Shown piece by piece: positions 31,013-42,853 of a DNA stretch of 64,000 nt. The stretch is from Aegilops tauschii subsp. strangulata (Eukaryota; Streptophyta; Magnoliopsida; Poales; Poaceae): assembly GCF_002575655.3 (NCBI RefSeq), contig NC_053036.3, positions 646,744,736 to 646,808,735 of the forward strand, written 5' to 3'. Position numbers and translations under genes: made by a program. The notes beneath the pieces are model-generated. The model saw only the letters and a program-made list of their open reading frames with translations, had not been told where the DNA came from and did not search any database. Position 1 is the stretch's first letter. The number at the start of each line of letters is the position of its first letter.

Positions 31013-32591
31013 TGATACGTCTCTGTCGTATCTATAATTTTTGATTGTTCCATGCCAATATTATTCAACTTTCATACACTTTTAGAAACTTTTTATACTA
31101 TTTTTTGGGACTAACATATTGATCCAGTGCCCAGTGCCAGTTCCTGTTTGTTGCATGTTTTATGTTTCACAGAAACCCCATATCAAACAGAGTCCAAATG
31201 GGATAAAAATGGATGGAGAATACTTTTGGAATATTTATGATTTCTGGGACGAAAAATCAACGCGAGACGGTGCGCGAGGGGGCCACGAGGCAGGGGGGCG
31301 CGCCCCTGACCCTCGTGGGCACCCCATAAGGCGGTTGACGCTCTTCTGTTGCCACAAGAAAGCTAATTTTCGGAGAAAAATCTGGGCGAAGGTTTCAATC
31401 CAATCGGATTTACGGATCTCCGGATATAAACGAAATGGTGAAAGGGCAGAATTTGAGAACGCAGAAACAGAGAGAGAGAGAGATAGATCCAATCTCGGAG
31501 GCGCTCTCGCCCCTCCCACGCCATGGGAGCCAAGGACTAGAGGGGAAACCCTTCTCCCATCTAGGGAGAAGGTCAAGGAAGAAGAAGAAGGGGGGGGGGC
31601 TCTCTCCCCCTTGCCTCCGGTGGCGCCGGAACGCTGCCGGGGGCCATCATCATCATCGCGATCTACACCAACACCTCCGCCGTGTTCACCAACATCTCCA
31701 TCACCTTCCCCCCATCTATATTCAGCGGTCCACTCTCCTGCAACCCGCTGTACCCTCTACTTGAACATGGTGCTTTATGCTTCATATTATTATCCAATGA
31801 TGTGTTGCCATCCTATGATGTCTGAGTAGATTTTCGTTGTCCTATCGGTGATGGGTGAATTGCTATGATTGGTTTAATTTGCTTGTGGTTATGTTGCTGC
31901 CCTCTCCACGGGGCTTTTGCACTAATAGGTTTCATGTTACGCCAATTTGAACTTGCTCGGTCTGTGCCCTCCGTGTCGCGCAAGCATGAGGGATTCTCGC
32001 TGTAGGGTGTTGCAATACATTCATGATTCGCTTATAGTTGGTTTCTTGAGTGACAGAAGCATAAACCCGAGTAAGGGGCCGGGTTGTGGCATATGGGATA
32101 AAGGGGACTTGATGCTTTAATGCTATGGTTGGGTTTTACCTTAATGATCTTTAGTAGTTGCGGATGCTTACTAGAGTTCCAATCATAAGTACATATGATC
32201 CAAGAAGAGAAAGTATGTTAGCTTATGCCGCTCCAACATAAAACTTGCTATCAGTCTAGTAAAGTAGTCAATTGCTTAGGGACAATTTCACAACTCCTAC
32301 CACCACTTTTCCACACTCGCTATATTTACTTTATTGCTTCTTTATCTAAACAACCCCTAGTTTATATTTACGTGCTCTTTATTATCTTGCAAATCTATCC
32401 AACAACACCTACAAAGTCCTTCTAGTTTCATACTTGTTCTAGGCAAAGCGAACATCAAGCGTGCGTAGAGTTGTATCGGTGGTCGATAGAACTTGAGGGA
32501 ATATTTGTTCTACCTTTAGCTCCTCGTTGGGTTCGACCCTCTTACTTATCGAAAGAGGCTACAATTGATCCCCTATACTTGTGGGTTATCA
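31013..32591 (+). repeat. 3' LTR of Athila-like element, unit 1
   Basis: It starts TGATACGTCTCTGTCGTATC and ends ATACTTGTGGGTTATCA, length 1,579 bp, with a TATA-like GGATATAAACG at about 31424. The next five bases are TCCGG, the candidate right target duplication, which cannot be paired because the 5' LTR is truncated. A 236-codon open frame across 31119-31829 is LTR sequence. Confidence 0.85.
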
Positions 32592-33228
32592 TCCGGCCGG
32601 ATTTGTGACCAGCCGTGAGCAGAGAGAGAGAGAGAGAGTGTGGCCACCTATGTCTTGCTTAGATCTGGAGTGCATGAGAGAGTGAAAGAGAGGAACCCTA
32701 GTAAAGCAAGCGCTAAGGCTCCTCCTTATATATATAGTGAAGTGATGTTGTTGTACCAGCTTCAAAAAATGCGCTGCTACGTGTACCCGTGAGTGGGTGT
32801 GAGAGAACTAGTGCGTGCGCGCACCGCTTCTTTTTGTGAGAGTACAATATACTCTGCCCAAAGAACGTTCACCACAAGAGTAATAGTATAAGTGTGTGAC
32901 GTGTGAGCTAAAATAAAAGGTGCGCGGCGTCTTTTGTTTTTTAGAAGTTCTAAGGGTAGGGTGTGAAGAGCACATATGTGTGTGACATCTACCTGCAGAT
33001 AGACGGTGAGTGCGAGAGGACTCGGGAGAGTCGTGACTCATGAGGGTGCGTGTGTGCGTGAGAGAGAGTGGGCACGTATCAATGCAATGCATGTGTCCGT
33101 AAATCATTATCCGACAAACGTTCGCCACAAGCCATTTCCTGACGAACGTCGTAAGAACCGTTAGATCTGCATACGATAGTGTCAGTTTTGCCATGTCATT
33201 TAACAGAGAAGCCACTCCTCCTACACAC
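32592..33228 (+). other. Unclassified flank, unit 1
   Basis: Contains a GA microsatellite (about 32621-32639), a TTATATATATAG at about 32728 and many GTG/GAGAG motifs. No gene is supported. The first 59 bp are absent from unit 2. Confidence 0.4.
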
Positions 33229-34490
33229 TATGGCACCCCAGCTCAGAGCAACCGGTTTACCATGCATTGCCAGCCCAGAGACCATGTCTTCTGGCAACAC
33301 ACAACATCTTAGTACAGAAAACAGTCGCTTTATTGATGCTAGCGGATCATAGTTCATATTACAACAGGTGGCGAGGCCAAGCGGCACACACGGTGCGACT
33401 GAACAATATGTAGATTATTTAGTGAACATAAAGGGGGCCTCGAGCATAACAACTACGCAGCAGCGGAACGACGTCGTAGCGGAACTCAATAGCACAGGGA
33501 CACCGATGTGGACACGATCTAGACTCGGACAGCACTCCTTTCCAGCGAGACTTTCCTGAAAGCTCGCATGACATGCTAGGTCAGTACGTTGAATGTACTT
33601 GCAAGCTCACAACAAACATAAACATAATGACAAGCAATATCATGATATTTAACCAATTGCTTTACTAATGCAATATCATATCATACATGCAGTGATCATG
33701 ATCTTGTGATATAAGTCCCTCGGACTTGCTTACCAAACGGTGATCGCTCTTGGATCACAAACGGACCATCCTCGTGGTCTTTGATTGGGTTACCTCGTAA
33801 CCAAATGGTGATCTTACCGAGATCACAAACGGACCAACAACTTGGTCTCCATCAACACAATGTTTTCCCAAACATCATCTTCTCAACAGTGCAAAGTTCA
33901 TATCTTATTGTGCAAAATTAATTAAACGTTGACCCATGGTGTGACCTACTTTCGAGCGAGTCCGTAACCGTGGACTCGGCTATCGATAGATTTAATACAC
34001 TCTGCAGAGGTAGCGCACTGTACCCACACCACGGAACCCATGGCCTCGCACTCCCGTTCGGGTGGACCAACGGCGTTCCAACAAAACTCCTCCATTGCCA
34101 TGACACTCTCCTAGCCACTCCGACTCACTCCCCACTAGGCTAGTCCTAGGTGGCCCCGTGTCTACCTAAGACACCAACGGCCACCGTCGTGGCAAAACAT
34201 AGACTGTCCCAAACGGGAACAAGGTACCATAACAACAACAACGGGCACACAAGGTTATGTCTGCTTACCGGGCCAGGGTACCGCACGCCCATAACCTTCC
34301 CTTGTTGGAGGCACCGACCAGAGGCATGACAACGGACCGAATAAAGGCCTTCCCACAAAGGCAAATGTGGTTGCACTGGGAAAACTCGATTCGGTGGCAC
34401 CACGACCCGATCAACGATATGTTCAAGTTGAGTTATTATCAGGTTCAACTTAAGGTGAAAGTAACCGGTGTCATCATATGCCATGTGAAA
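33229..34490 (-). repeat. Possible LTR-derived sequence, unit 1
   Basis: It starts TATGGCACCCCAGCTCAGAG in unit 1 and TGTGGCACCCCAGCTCAGAG in unit 2 (48991), with an LTR-like character (TTTATTGATGCTAGCGGATC, TTGAATGTACTTGCAAGCTC). It may be the inverted relative of TGTGACACCC-type LTRs such as that at 54849. The right end is not defined, and short open frames within it have no recognisable domain. Confidence 0.35.
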
Positions 34491-35237
34491 GGATCAATAT
34501 AGTTGACGAGAGGGGGGGGGGTGAATAGGCAACTAACAATTTTTAGCTTTTCTTTAACAAATTAAACTTTGCATCAAAGTAGGTTGTCTAGATATGCAAC
34601 TAGGTGAGCAACCTATATGATGCAACAACAACCAGTACACAAGCAAGCAAGGGATACAACACAAATAAGCTTGCACAAGGAAAGGCACGAGATAACCAAG
34701 AGTGGAGTCGGTGAAGACGAGGATGTGTTACCGAAGTTCCTACCTTTTGAGGGGAAGTAAGTCTCCGTTAGAGCGGTGTGGAGGCACAATGCTCCCCAAG
34801 AAGCCACTAGGGCCACCGTATTCCCCTCACGCCCTCACACAGTGCGAGATGCCGAGATTCCACTATTGGTGCCCTTGAAGGCGGCGACTGAACATTTACA
34901 AACAAGGTTGGGGCAGTCTCCACAACTTAATTGGAGGCTCCCAACGACACCACGAAGCTTCACCACAATGGACTATGGCTCCGCGGTGACCTCAACCGTC
35001 TAGGGTGGTCAAACACCCAAGAGTAACAAGATACGCTAGGGATTAGTGTGGGGAATCAAATTTCTCTTGGTGGAAGTGTAGATCGGGGCCTTCTCAACCA
35101 ATCCTGAGCAAATCAACAAGTTTGATTGCCTAGGGAGAGAGATCGGGTGAAAATGGAGCTTGGAGCAACAATGGAGCTTTTGGGGGAAGAGGTAAGTCAA
35201 CTTTGGAGAAGAAGACCCCCTTTTATAGTGGGGGGGA
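34491..35237 (+). other. Unclassified repeat before unit junction, unit 1
   Basis: Begins near GAAAGGATCAATATAGTTGA, then a G-run and GTGAATAGGCAACTAAC, a sequence type common in Triticeae repeats. It ends GAAGACCCCCTTTTATAGTG plus a G-run, where the next CACTA terminus starts. This is the flank into which CACTA copy B was originally inserted. No gene is supported. Confidence 0.4.
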
Positions 35238-35612
35238 CACTACAAAAAAAAGACACATCCGTGACATTTTGGGCCGAACGAATTTTTTTTCTGTCATACA
35301 TATGACACTTCTATGACGATAATTGTGACAAAACCTGGTATCATCATAGATGTGGTGGGCTCCTGCTTCTATGACAAAAAATCTTGACAGCTCTTCATCC
35401 TGGGCGGGCCGGAGACGCAGCTGCATGACATTCTTTGGGACGTCCATGACGGAAAAAACCGTGGTAGAAGCGAGGGCGAGGAAAATTTCGGGGAGTTCCC
35501 GGTTACGGTGGGAGGTCGGGGGCCGAGCGATGCGCGTTTCTCTCGTACACGTACTGCTGCTAACTGAAGCCGATCGAGTGATTCCTTCGCTACTGCTGCT
35601 AACTGAAGCCGA

Positions 35613-36272
35613 TCAATGCTGCCTCTGGATGAACAGTGAGTGTTGTTGGGGGGTTTGGATGAACAGTTCCCGGTGGGGGTTGGATGAACAGGAACCCGTG
35701 GTAGTATAGGCTGTTGCTGCTGGATGAAGAGTACCCTGATCGATCGAGCCGGTGGATGAACAGGACCCCGTGGAGGGCTGGTTGAACAGTAGCTGGTGGA
35801 GGGCTGGATGAACAGTAGCCCGTGGAGGGGTGGTTGAATAGGACCCCGTGGAGAGGGCTGGTTGAACAGTAGCCGGTGGAGGAGCGCGTGGTGGAGGCTG
35901 GATGTACAGGAGCCCGTGGATGAACAGTCACAGGTGGAGGCTAGAGGAGGTCGACGGTGGATGAACAGTAGCCCGTGGAGGCTGGAGGAGGTCGACGGTG
36001 GAGATGAACAGTATCTCGCGGAGTCCCGTTTTGCGGTACGCCACACCCCTCCCGATGAACAGGACCCCTGTTTCGACCGTAGCGCTGCAACACAAGTCTG
36101 TTTCCTCCGTTTTGCGGTACGCCACACCCCTCCCGATCAATAGGACCCCCCTTCGACTGTAGGAGGTCCGTTTCCTCCGTTTTGCGGTATGCCAGACCCC
36201 TCCCAATGAACAAGATCCCGTTTCCACCGTGGCCGATCGAAATCAAGGCCGTTTCCTCCGTTCTGCGGTACG
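35613..36272 (+). repeat. GATGAACAG subterminal array, unit 2
   Basis: The same array as in unit 1 with a few substitutions (for example GATGTACAG at about 35900 where unit 1 has GATGAACAG). Confidence 0.7.
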
Positions 36273-36749
36273 CCAGGCCTCGATTCCATCGGCTGTTACA
36301 TCCAAGCCGGTTGGCTCCCGATGAACACCACGCGTTCCGTTGCCTCCCGATGAACACGACACATTCCTTTGCCTCCCCATGAACACGACGACGACGCAGT
36401 TTCTCCGTTCCGACCCAGCCACAGCCATGTACACAAGCCCTGGCCGTACGTATGCGCGAGTAGGCGTTCGAGACCCCGCCCGTATGTACGTACATGGCCA
36501 TATTTACTTTCTTGCACCCTGGCCGCTGTATGTATGTGTACATGCTACGTGCGCGCCTCTACTACCACACGTGCGTGCCTCTACTACCACACTTGCCCTT
36601 CCTTACATGGCCACGGTTCATCGCTGTAGCCTGCAGACAGACCGATCGACCGGTATGTACGTACATGTTCGCGACCAGAATGACAACGCTACGTACGCTT
36701 CAACCGGGTGGGTCCCGACTGTCAGGCACTTCCTTGCATGCGAAGATGT

Positions 36750-39700
36750 AGCTGGTGGGTCCCAGCAGTCAGGGGGCGAATCATTTTTTTTGCCCATAAT
36801 ATGGACGCACTTCCTTGCGTGCGAAGATGTAGCTGGTGGGTCCCAGCAGTCAGGGCGGAAACATTTTTTTCGCGAAATACGGTGGCCCGTCTAGTGGGTC
36901 CCTGCTGCCAGGTGGAGGAATCATTCTTTTCCGCGAAATAAGGAGGCATTTCCTTACTGCGGCCATGGCCCCAGCTGTCAGCCTCTCCACGTACAGTACT
37001 CTTCCGATGGAAGTCGTTCCTTGACCACGTTGACCACGCCGCGGCGAGAGCACCAGGGCGGTGGATGATGGCGAGGCCTAGGAAGGGGAGGACGCCGAGC
37101 CGGGCAAGACGCGGCAGTGGATGCCCACGCGGAGAGGAGTATGAGGGTTCACTGGTTCGGCTGCGATGTGAGGCTGCCGTCGCCGCAGGGCCTAGCCAGC
37201 AGTGGGAGTAGTAGGGGGCGGTGAGGCCTCCGCGGAATCACAGCCGGCCACGGGAAGCAGGAGCACGCGGCACGACCGGCGCTGGTTTGGGCAGCTGGAG
37301 CAACAAGACCAGAGGTTGAAGAAGCACTACCACCGTTGGATGGACATCGTACGGTCACTGGAGCTAGAATCGTTCATATTGACTTAGTTGACAAAGCCCT
37401 CCGTCCCCGTTAACTTAGTAGGCCCACAAGTTAGCCTCCCACTACGGTGGGTCCCAGCTAGCAGGGGGGTACTCATATTTTTGTGCGTAATAAGGAGGCA
37501 TTTCCTTGCGTGCGAAGATATAGCTGGTCGGTCCGACCTGTCAGCGGGGGGAACGTTTTTTTCACGAAATACAGAGGCCCTTCCGGTGGGTCCCAGCTGT
37601 CAGGAGGAGGAATCATTATTTTGCGCATAATAAGGAGGCATTTCCTTGCATGCGGCCATGGACCCAGCTATCAGCCTCTCCACGCACAGTCTACTTCCAA
37701 TGGATTTCGTTCGTTGACCACGTTGACTACTCCGCGCCGAGCGCATCCAAGGCGGTGGACGACGGCGAGGCCTCGGACAACAACGAGCGAAGATGGGAAG
37801 ACGCGGGAGTAGAGTCGCAGACGAAGAGGTGTACGAGGGTTAACTGGTTCTGGTGCGGTGTGGTTCGGCAGTCGGTGGAGAAAAACAAGAGGTGTGGAGG
37901 GGAGGAGGGATGGCCTGGCCAACGATGGGGTAGCGCTTCGCAGCAAAGCGTGCTAAGCAGAGCTGCTAGCAGCAGGAGGCGGGAGCAGGTGGTCCTGGCG
38001 GCGCTGGAGGAAGAAGACGAGAGTTGAAGGTGGATGCCGGTCGTTGGATGTAAATCCAACGGCTAACAATGTCAGAATCATTTGTTGACTAAGTTGACAA
38101 CAACTTGCGTTGGCTTCGACCTATTGGCCGACATTTCAGCCTCCAAAAATGTGCCACGTATTCAACCCATTTTTTTTTCAGAATTTACAATCAATTTGAT
38201 CTTTTTTTTTGGAGTTACAGTCCATTTGTTGGGCTGTGTGAACAAATAATGTAGCAACCATGCGGCCCATTTATTTTTTTCCTAAAAAATTACAGGCCAT
38301 TTGCACTTTCTCGAAATACACGATTTTGCTGGGCTGATTCTAATTATAATGTTGGGTTGGGCGCAGCAATGTTATCAAAAAATAAACAGGGGCTGAGCAT
38401 TTTGTTATAAATATATTTAAATAATAAGTGATTTATTATTACATTGGTCCTTAAATCTTACCAAGCTTTTGTACACAATCACCAGGATTTTCGTTGCCAA
38501 AAAATCTAGGATTTTATTGTTAAGAAATTATTTTTATAAGTTAATAAGATGTGGGATATTGTTTTCTTACATATGTAAGTATCTGTTAAATATATGATGA
38601 CAATAACAACAATATATAATAACATCTAAAATAATTTAAATATATATAATATAGTTAGAACGGAAACATAAGTTGGACCAGGCGTTCCTATTCTTATGTA
38701 GAAAAATAGAACAGACCTCTGCGTTTTCTTAAAAAAACATAAATTGGGCTGCTGATGTTTCAGGAAAAATAAAACCTCGGATGGGAGGTCCATAGGCCGG
38801 TCGATACATGATGGCCCTCAAAAAAAATACAAACCAGCATGTCGTGGGCTGCGCATGTTAAAAAAGAAATCCTAGACGGGGCAGCCCAAAACCCAGCTGA
38901 TACTTGCTGCCCAGTGATAATAAATGATACCTGCCAGCTCCCCGGCTTCGGTGTGAATTTATCTCCTATAGTAACTACGTTGAAGCACCTAAAAAATGTA
39001 ACTATGTTGACAAACCCGTGGCAGCCCAGCCAAACACGGGAGGCAGGAGCAGGCGGCACGGCCGACGCTTGTTTGAGCGGCTGGAGCAAGAATACCAGAG
39101 GTTGAAGAAGCACTATAGCCGTTGGATGGACATCGTACGGTCACTGGAGCTAGAATTGTTCATATTGACTAAGTTGACAAAGCGTCTGTCCCCGTCATCT
39201 TAGTAGGCCCACAAGTCAGCCTCCCACTATGGTGGGTCCCAGCTAGTAGGAGGTATTCATTTTTTGCGCGTAATAATGAGGCACTTCCTTGCGTGCGAAG
39301 ATATAGTTGATGGGTCCGACTTGTCAGCGGGGGAACGTTTTTTTTTCGAAATACAGAGGCCCTTCCATAGGGTCTCAGCTGTCAGGTGGAGGAATCATTA
39401 TTTTGCGCGTAATAAGGAGGCATTTCCTTGCGTGCGGCCGTGGACCCAACTGTCAGCCTCTCCACGTACAATCCACTTCCGATGCATGTCGATCGTTGAC
39501 CACGTTGACCACGCCGCGCCGAGAGCACCAGGGCAGTGGATGACAGTGAGGCCTAGGAAGGAACGACACGGAGCCAGGAAAAACTCGGCAGTTGTTTCCC
39601 ACGCACAGGGGAGTGCAAGGGTTTACTGGTTCGTCTGCCTTCGCTGGAGAATAACAGTAGGTGTTGGTGAGTAGAGGGATGGCTAGGCTAGCGATGGGAA

Positions 39701-41290
39701 AACGATGGGGCGGTGAGGCCTGCGCGGCAGCATAGCCAGCCGCGGGAGAAGGGAGCAGGCAGTCCCGCCGGCGCTTGTTTGAGCGGCTGGAGCAGGAAGA
39801 GCAAAGATTGAAGAAGCACGACGACCGTTGGATGGACATACAACAGTCACTGCTCTCGTGTGTTGACTAAGTTGACACGGCGTTGCATGTGCGTCCACCT
39901 TATTTTTTAGGAAAGCATACGCGTCAACCTGGGGTAGGCACACAAGTCAGCCTCAAATCTGTGAAAAACAGCATACAACCCATCTGCCATTATTTTTAAT
40001 AATTTAGAGCCCATTTGCCAATTCTTAAGAATTTTTTGGAGCCCATCTTCTTTATGTTAGCATTAGACCCCATATTGTAGCCATGGTTAAAACTTATACG
40101 AAATTTTGCATATTTCGGTGCGGTCAACTGTTTTTAATCCCGAAATATCGAGTCACATTCAAACTATTTTGAAAAATAATTTATATAAATATAAAATCCA
40201 AATAATTGTCCAGGCATAAAAATCAATGGAATTTAAAATCTTGTAATTAAAAGAAAATGAAACTAATTCCCGGTTTGATGTGTTTTAAAATGTACAGCCC
40301 ATTTCAGCCCATTTTTGGGCAAACCGAATGAAACTCTCTCCTCGTCTTGAAAGATTTGCAGGCCAGCAGGGCAGATAAAGCAAGTAGGCCTCGTTTGGGT
40401 ATTTCTATAAAAAATTAGAACTAGGCTAGCCATTTTCAGCAAGAAAAAAACACAACTGGGCTCATGATGTGGTAAACATAAATAAAACCCTACCTAGACG
40501 GGCCACGGCCCCCGCACAGCCCCGTTGTTACCCTGATCCGTTCGCTAAAACTAGTATAAATAACAACTGATTGTTCCTAAAAAAAGTAAATAACAACTGC
40601 GCGACCTGCTGGGTCCCTGGTGTCAGCCGCTCGTTGTGTAATTCTCTCGTTTATTGACTACGTTGACAATGGCGTGAGCCCCAAATATCCAACCATTAGG
40701 AGGAACTATTTTTTGGGGCTTGTAATAACGAAGCACTTGCTTGCGTATTGCCATGACGCTAGTGGGTCCCTACTGTCATCCCCTCCACGTACAGTCATAT
40801 CCTTGTTCCTCTCGGTTGGTGACGACGTTGACAACGCAAGAGGGCGGCGCACCGCGCACGGCGAGCGAACCAAGGCCGAGGACTTAGGCGACGCCTCGGA
40901 CGGAACGAGCAGGAGCCGTGGAAGATGCACCGGTCCAGTCGCAGGCGAAGGGGAATACGAGGGTTGACTGGTTCGGGTGCGGGTGCGTGCTGGGGCTGAC
41001 GTCGCCGGAGAATAACAGGACATGTGGGGGAATAGAGGGAGGGACTGGCCAATGTTGGAGGATACGGCAGGGCGGCGGAGGCGCAGCCAGCCATGGGAGG
41101 CGGGAGCAGGCGGAGCCGACGGGGTGGTTTGGTTTGGGCGGCTGGAGGAAGACGACTAGAGATAGAAGATACACGACAGATGTTGCACGTCAATCCAACG
41201 GCTGGTAGGCAGAAACGTTAGTTGACTAGCTAGTAAGTCGACACCACCTTGGATAGGCTATTTCCTCGTGGGTCCCAAATGTCAGAATCC
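36750..41290 (+). repeat. Diverged internal repeat blocks, unit 2
   Basis: The copy of the unit-1 blocks. It retains the 241-bp segment 39735-39975 that unit 1 lost, which contains GAGCGGCTGGAGCAGGAAGA and is also present in unit 3. Confidence 0.6.
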
Positions 41291-41649
41291 AAATATGTCA
41301 CGGTCATGCAGCCTTTCCTATGAAAATTTACAGCCCATTTGGTGTGCTAGTTCGAAATAAATTTGTGGGTGCTGGTGGGGGCTAATCACTTGGCTTCTGT
41401 AATGCACAGTGATCTCAAGCAGCCGGCGAGAGTGATGTTATTTCCCTTGGTTGGGATTTGTTACAATATTTCACTCTAAATTAAACGAATGGCAAGCCAT
41501 TTGCCTTGTTTCAAAGAAAATATGACAGTCACAGCCGAGTTGAAAAGGGCAAGAACATCTAACTCCAGCTTACAAACTATACAAAAGCACGAGGGTTAAT
41601 TGTTCATCAGGTTTAGACAAAACCTAGTTGAAAAGGGCAACAACATCTA

Positions 41650-42654
41650 ACTCCAGCACTGTTTTCGGTAGTCACAGTCAAATGGATCGTTCATGTCCAT
41701 AGAATGAACATCCTGGGTCGTAAAATTTACTGGATTATGACCACAATATGTTGTAAATAGAAGCCGGACATGTTCAGAAGCTCTTTTGCCCACCTGAAAC
41801 TCCTTTTTTTGCTCTTCGACATACCCATCTGTCAAAACCATGCTGCTGATAAACTTAAGCCTGATGGACAATAGTAACCTCGCATTCAGCAGGAAGAATG
41901 TGACAAATCTAGTGTTTGCATGGTTGGCTACATATCGTTCTAGCGTTATTGTCTTCAATCAAATGTCATGAGAAGTGAGAAAATCCCGGTGCTTACGAAT
42001 CCATCGATTGGTTATAACTTTCTTACCCCGTCCTGTTGCCTAAATAGACATGAAGATTGAAAACAGTTAAGGTCTGAAAAAAGAGTGTGGAAAGAGCAAC
42101 AGCTGAACAGTTAATTCTAGTACACTATATGTGGGCTTCCAATGTGCATGAAATTATCACCTTTATATACAAATTCTCCAGGCATGGAAAGCATTGCAGC
42201 AAGCCAATAATCTTGTTCAGATCAAATCTATTCATTTGGATATATAAGATCTTGATAGAATCCAGCACCATTGATAGGCTATCCATGGATAAACTCTTCA
42301 TTAAGCATATAACATAATATTAGTACAAAATGTGTACTCCGAGATGATATATAACCTATGCGCAGAAATTTAAAATGCAGCTTATGGTTACAAGTGTAGA
42401 TGATAATATAAAGTACCTAAAGAACTGTGGAGCCAAACACCATCTTGAAATGAGCACAGAGATCATGTATTACACCCAAGGTCTCCAGTTTAGGTGCAGA
42501 GAGGACGGTTATTTGCGACGGTGAATAACTAGAATCAAGGATCAACCTTTGAAGTGAAGGGGCATCTTGGATGATGAGCTGCCTTTCGTCAAAAGAAATT
42601 CCAATTCGTACAAGGTTAGGCGACTTTATTTGGAGACAACCGATTGATCCCCTA
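41650..42654 (-). pseudogene. F-box/LRR-type gene fragment, unit 2
   Basis: The duplicate of the unit-1 fragment with the same truncation at the LTR remnant, the same TAG and TGA stops and the same intron positions. Differences are few (for example EEQKKEF for EEQNKEF and SYRGS for SYGGS). Both copies were therefore already dead when the unit was duplicated. Confidence 0.7.
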
Positions 42655-42729
42655 TAGCTCCTCGTTGGGTTCGACACTCTTACTTATCGAAAGAGGCTAC
42701 AATTGATCCCCTATACTTGTGGGTTATCA
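42655..42729 (+). repeat. 5' LTR remnant, unit 2
   Basis: Identical break to unit 1, ending GGGTTATCA at 42729 and followed by the primer-binding site TGGTGCCGTTGCCGGGGAG at 42741. Confidence 0.85.
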
Positions 42730-42853
42730 AGACCTTTATCTGGTGCCGTTGCCGGGGAGCAATAGCATGGGGTGAATATTCTCGTGTGTGCTTGTTTGCT
42801 TTATCACTAAGTAATTTTTATTTGCTTTTCTTAGTTGTTCTCTATCGTTAGTT

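Larger units (their letters stand above)
26483..32591 (+). mobile_element. Non-autonomous Athila-like element, unit 1
   Basis: A 75-bp remnant of the 5' LTR (26483-26557, ending GGGTTATCA), primer site at 26569, one intact ORF (26682-27929), about 3 kb of noncoding sequence with a hairpin and CTTCAC motifs, a polypurine-type site AATAAGCTTGGGGATGC, and a full 3' LTR (31013-32591). The internal region is only 4,455 bp with no protease, RT, RNase H or integrase, so replication would need proteins from another element. Most of the 5' LTR is missing, so it is also 5' truncated. Confidence 0.85.
19185..35237 (+). repeat. Tandem unit 1 (about 16.05 kb)
   Basis: The first copy of a direct tandem array. 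Contents in order: CACTA-like terminus, subterminal repeat arrays, noncoding block, antisense F-box/LRR pseudogene, Athila-like element, unclassified repeats ending TTTTATAGTGGGGGGGA. It is about 99% or more identical to unit 2 wherever I compared. I counted 3 substitutions across the 1,248-bp ORF and about 4 in 330 bp near 19,650-19,990. It lacks a 241-bp segment present in units 2 and 3, and has a 410-bp segment absent from unit 2. Confidence 0.9.
35238..42654 (+). mobile_element. CACTA-like element, chimeric copy of unit 2
   Basis: It begins CACTACAAAAAAAAGACAC. Positions 35238-35554 match unit 3 (3 substitutions and one A-tract indel in about 314 bp) and differ from unit 1 at roughly 20 sites. 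From about 35575 the sequence follows unit 1 at about 99%. About 150 bp that both other copies carry (51321-51475 in unit 3) is absent at the switch. Confidence 0.65.

Noticed and set aside
31119..31829. 236-codon ORF in unit 1
   Set aside because: It lies wholly inside the 3' LTR and is broken into shorter frames in unit 2.
33229..34490. Small ORFs (60-112 codons) conserved between units 1 and 2
   Set aside because: Conservation follows from the recent duplication of the whole unit; no codon signal or domain.
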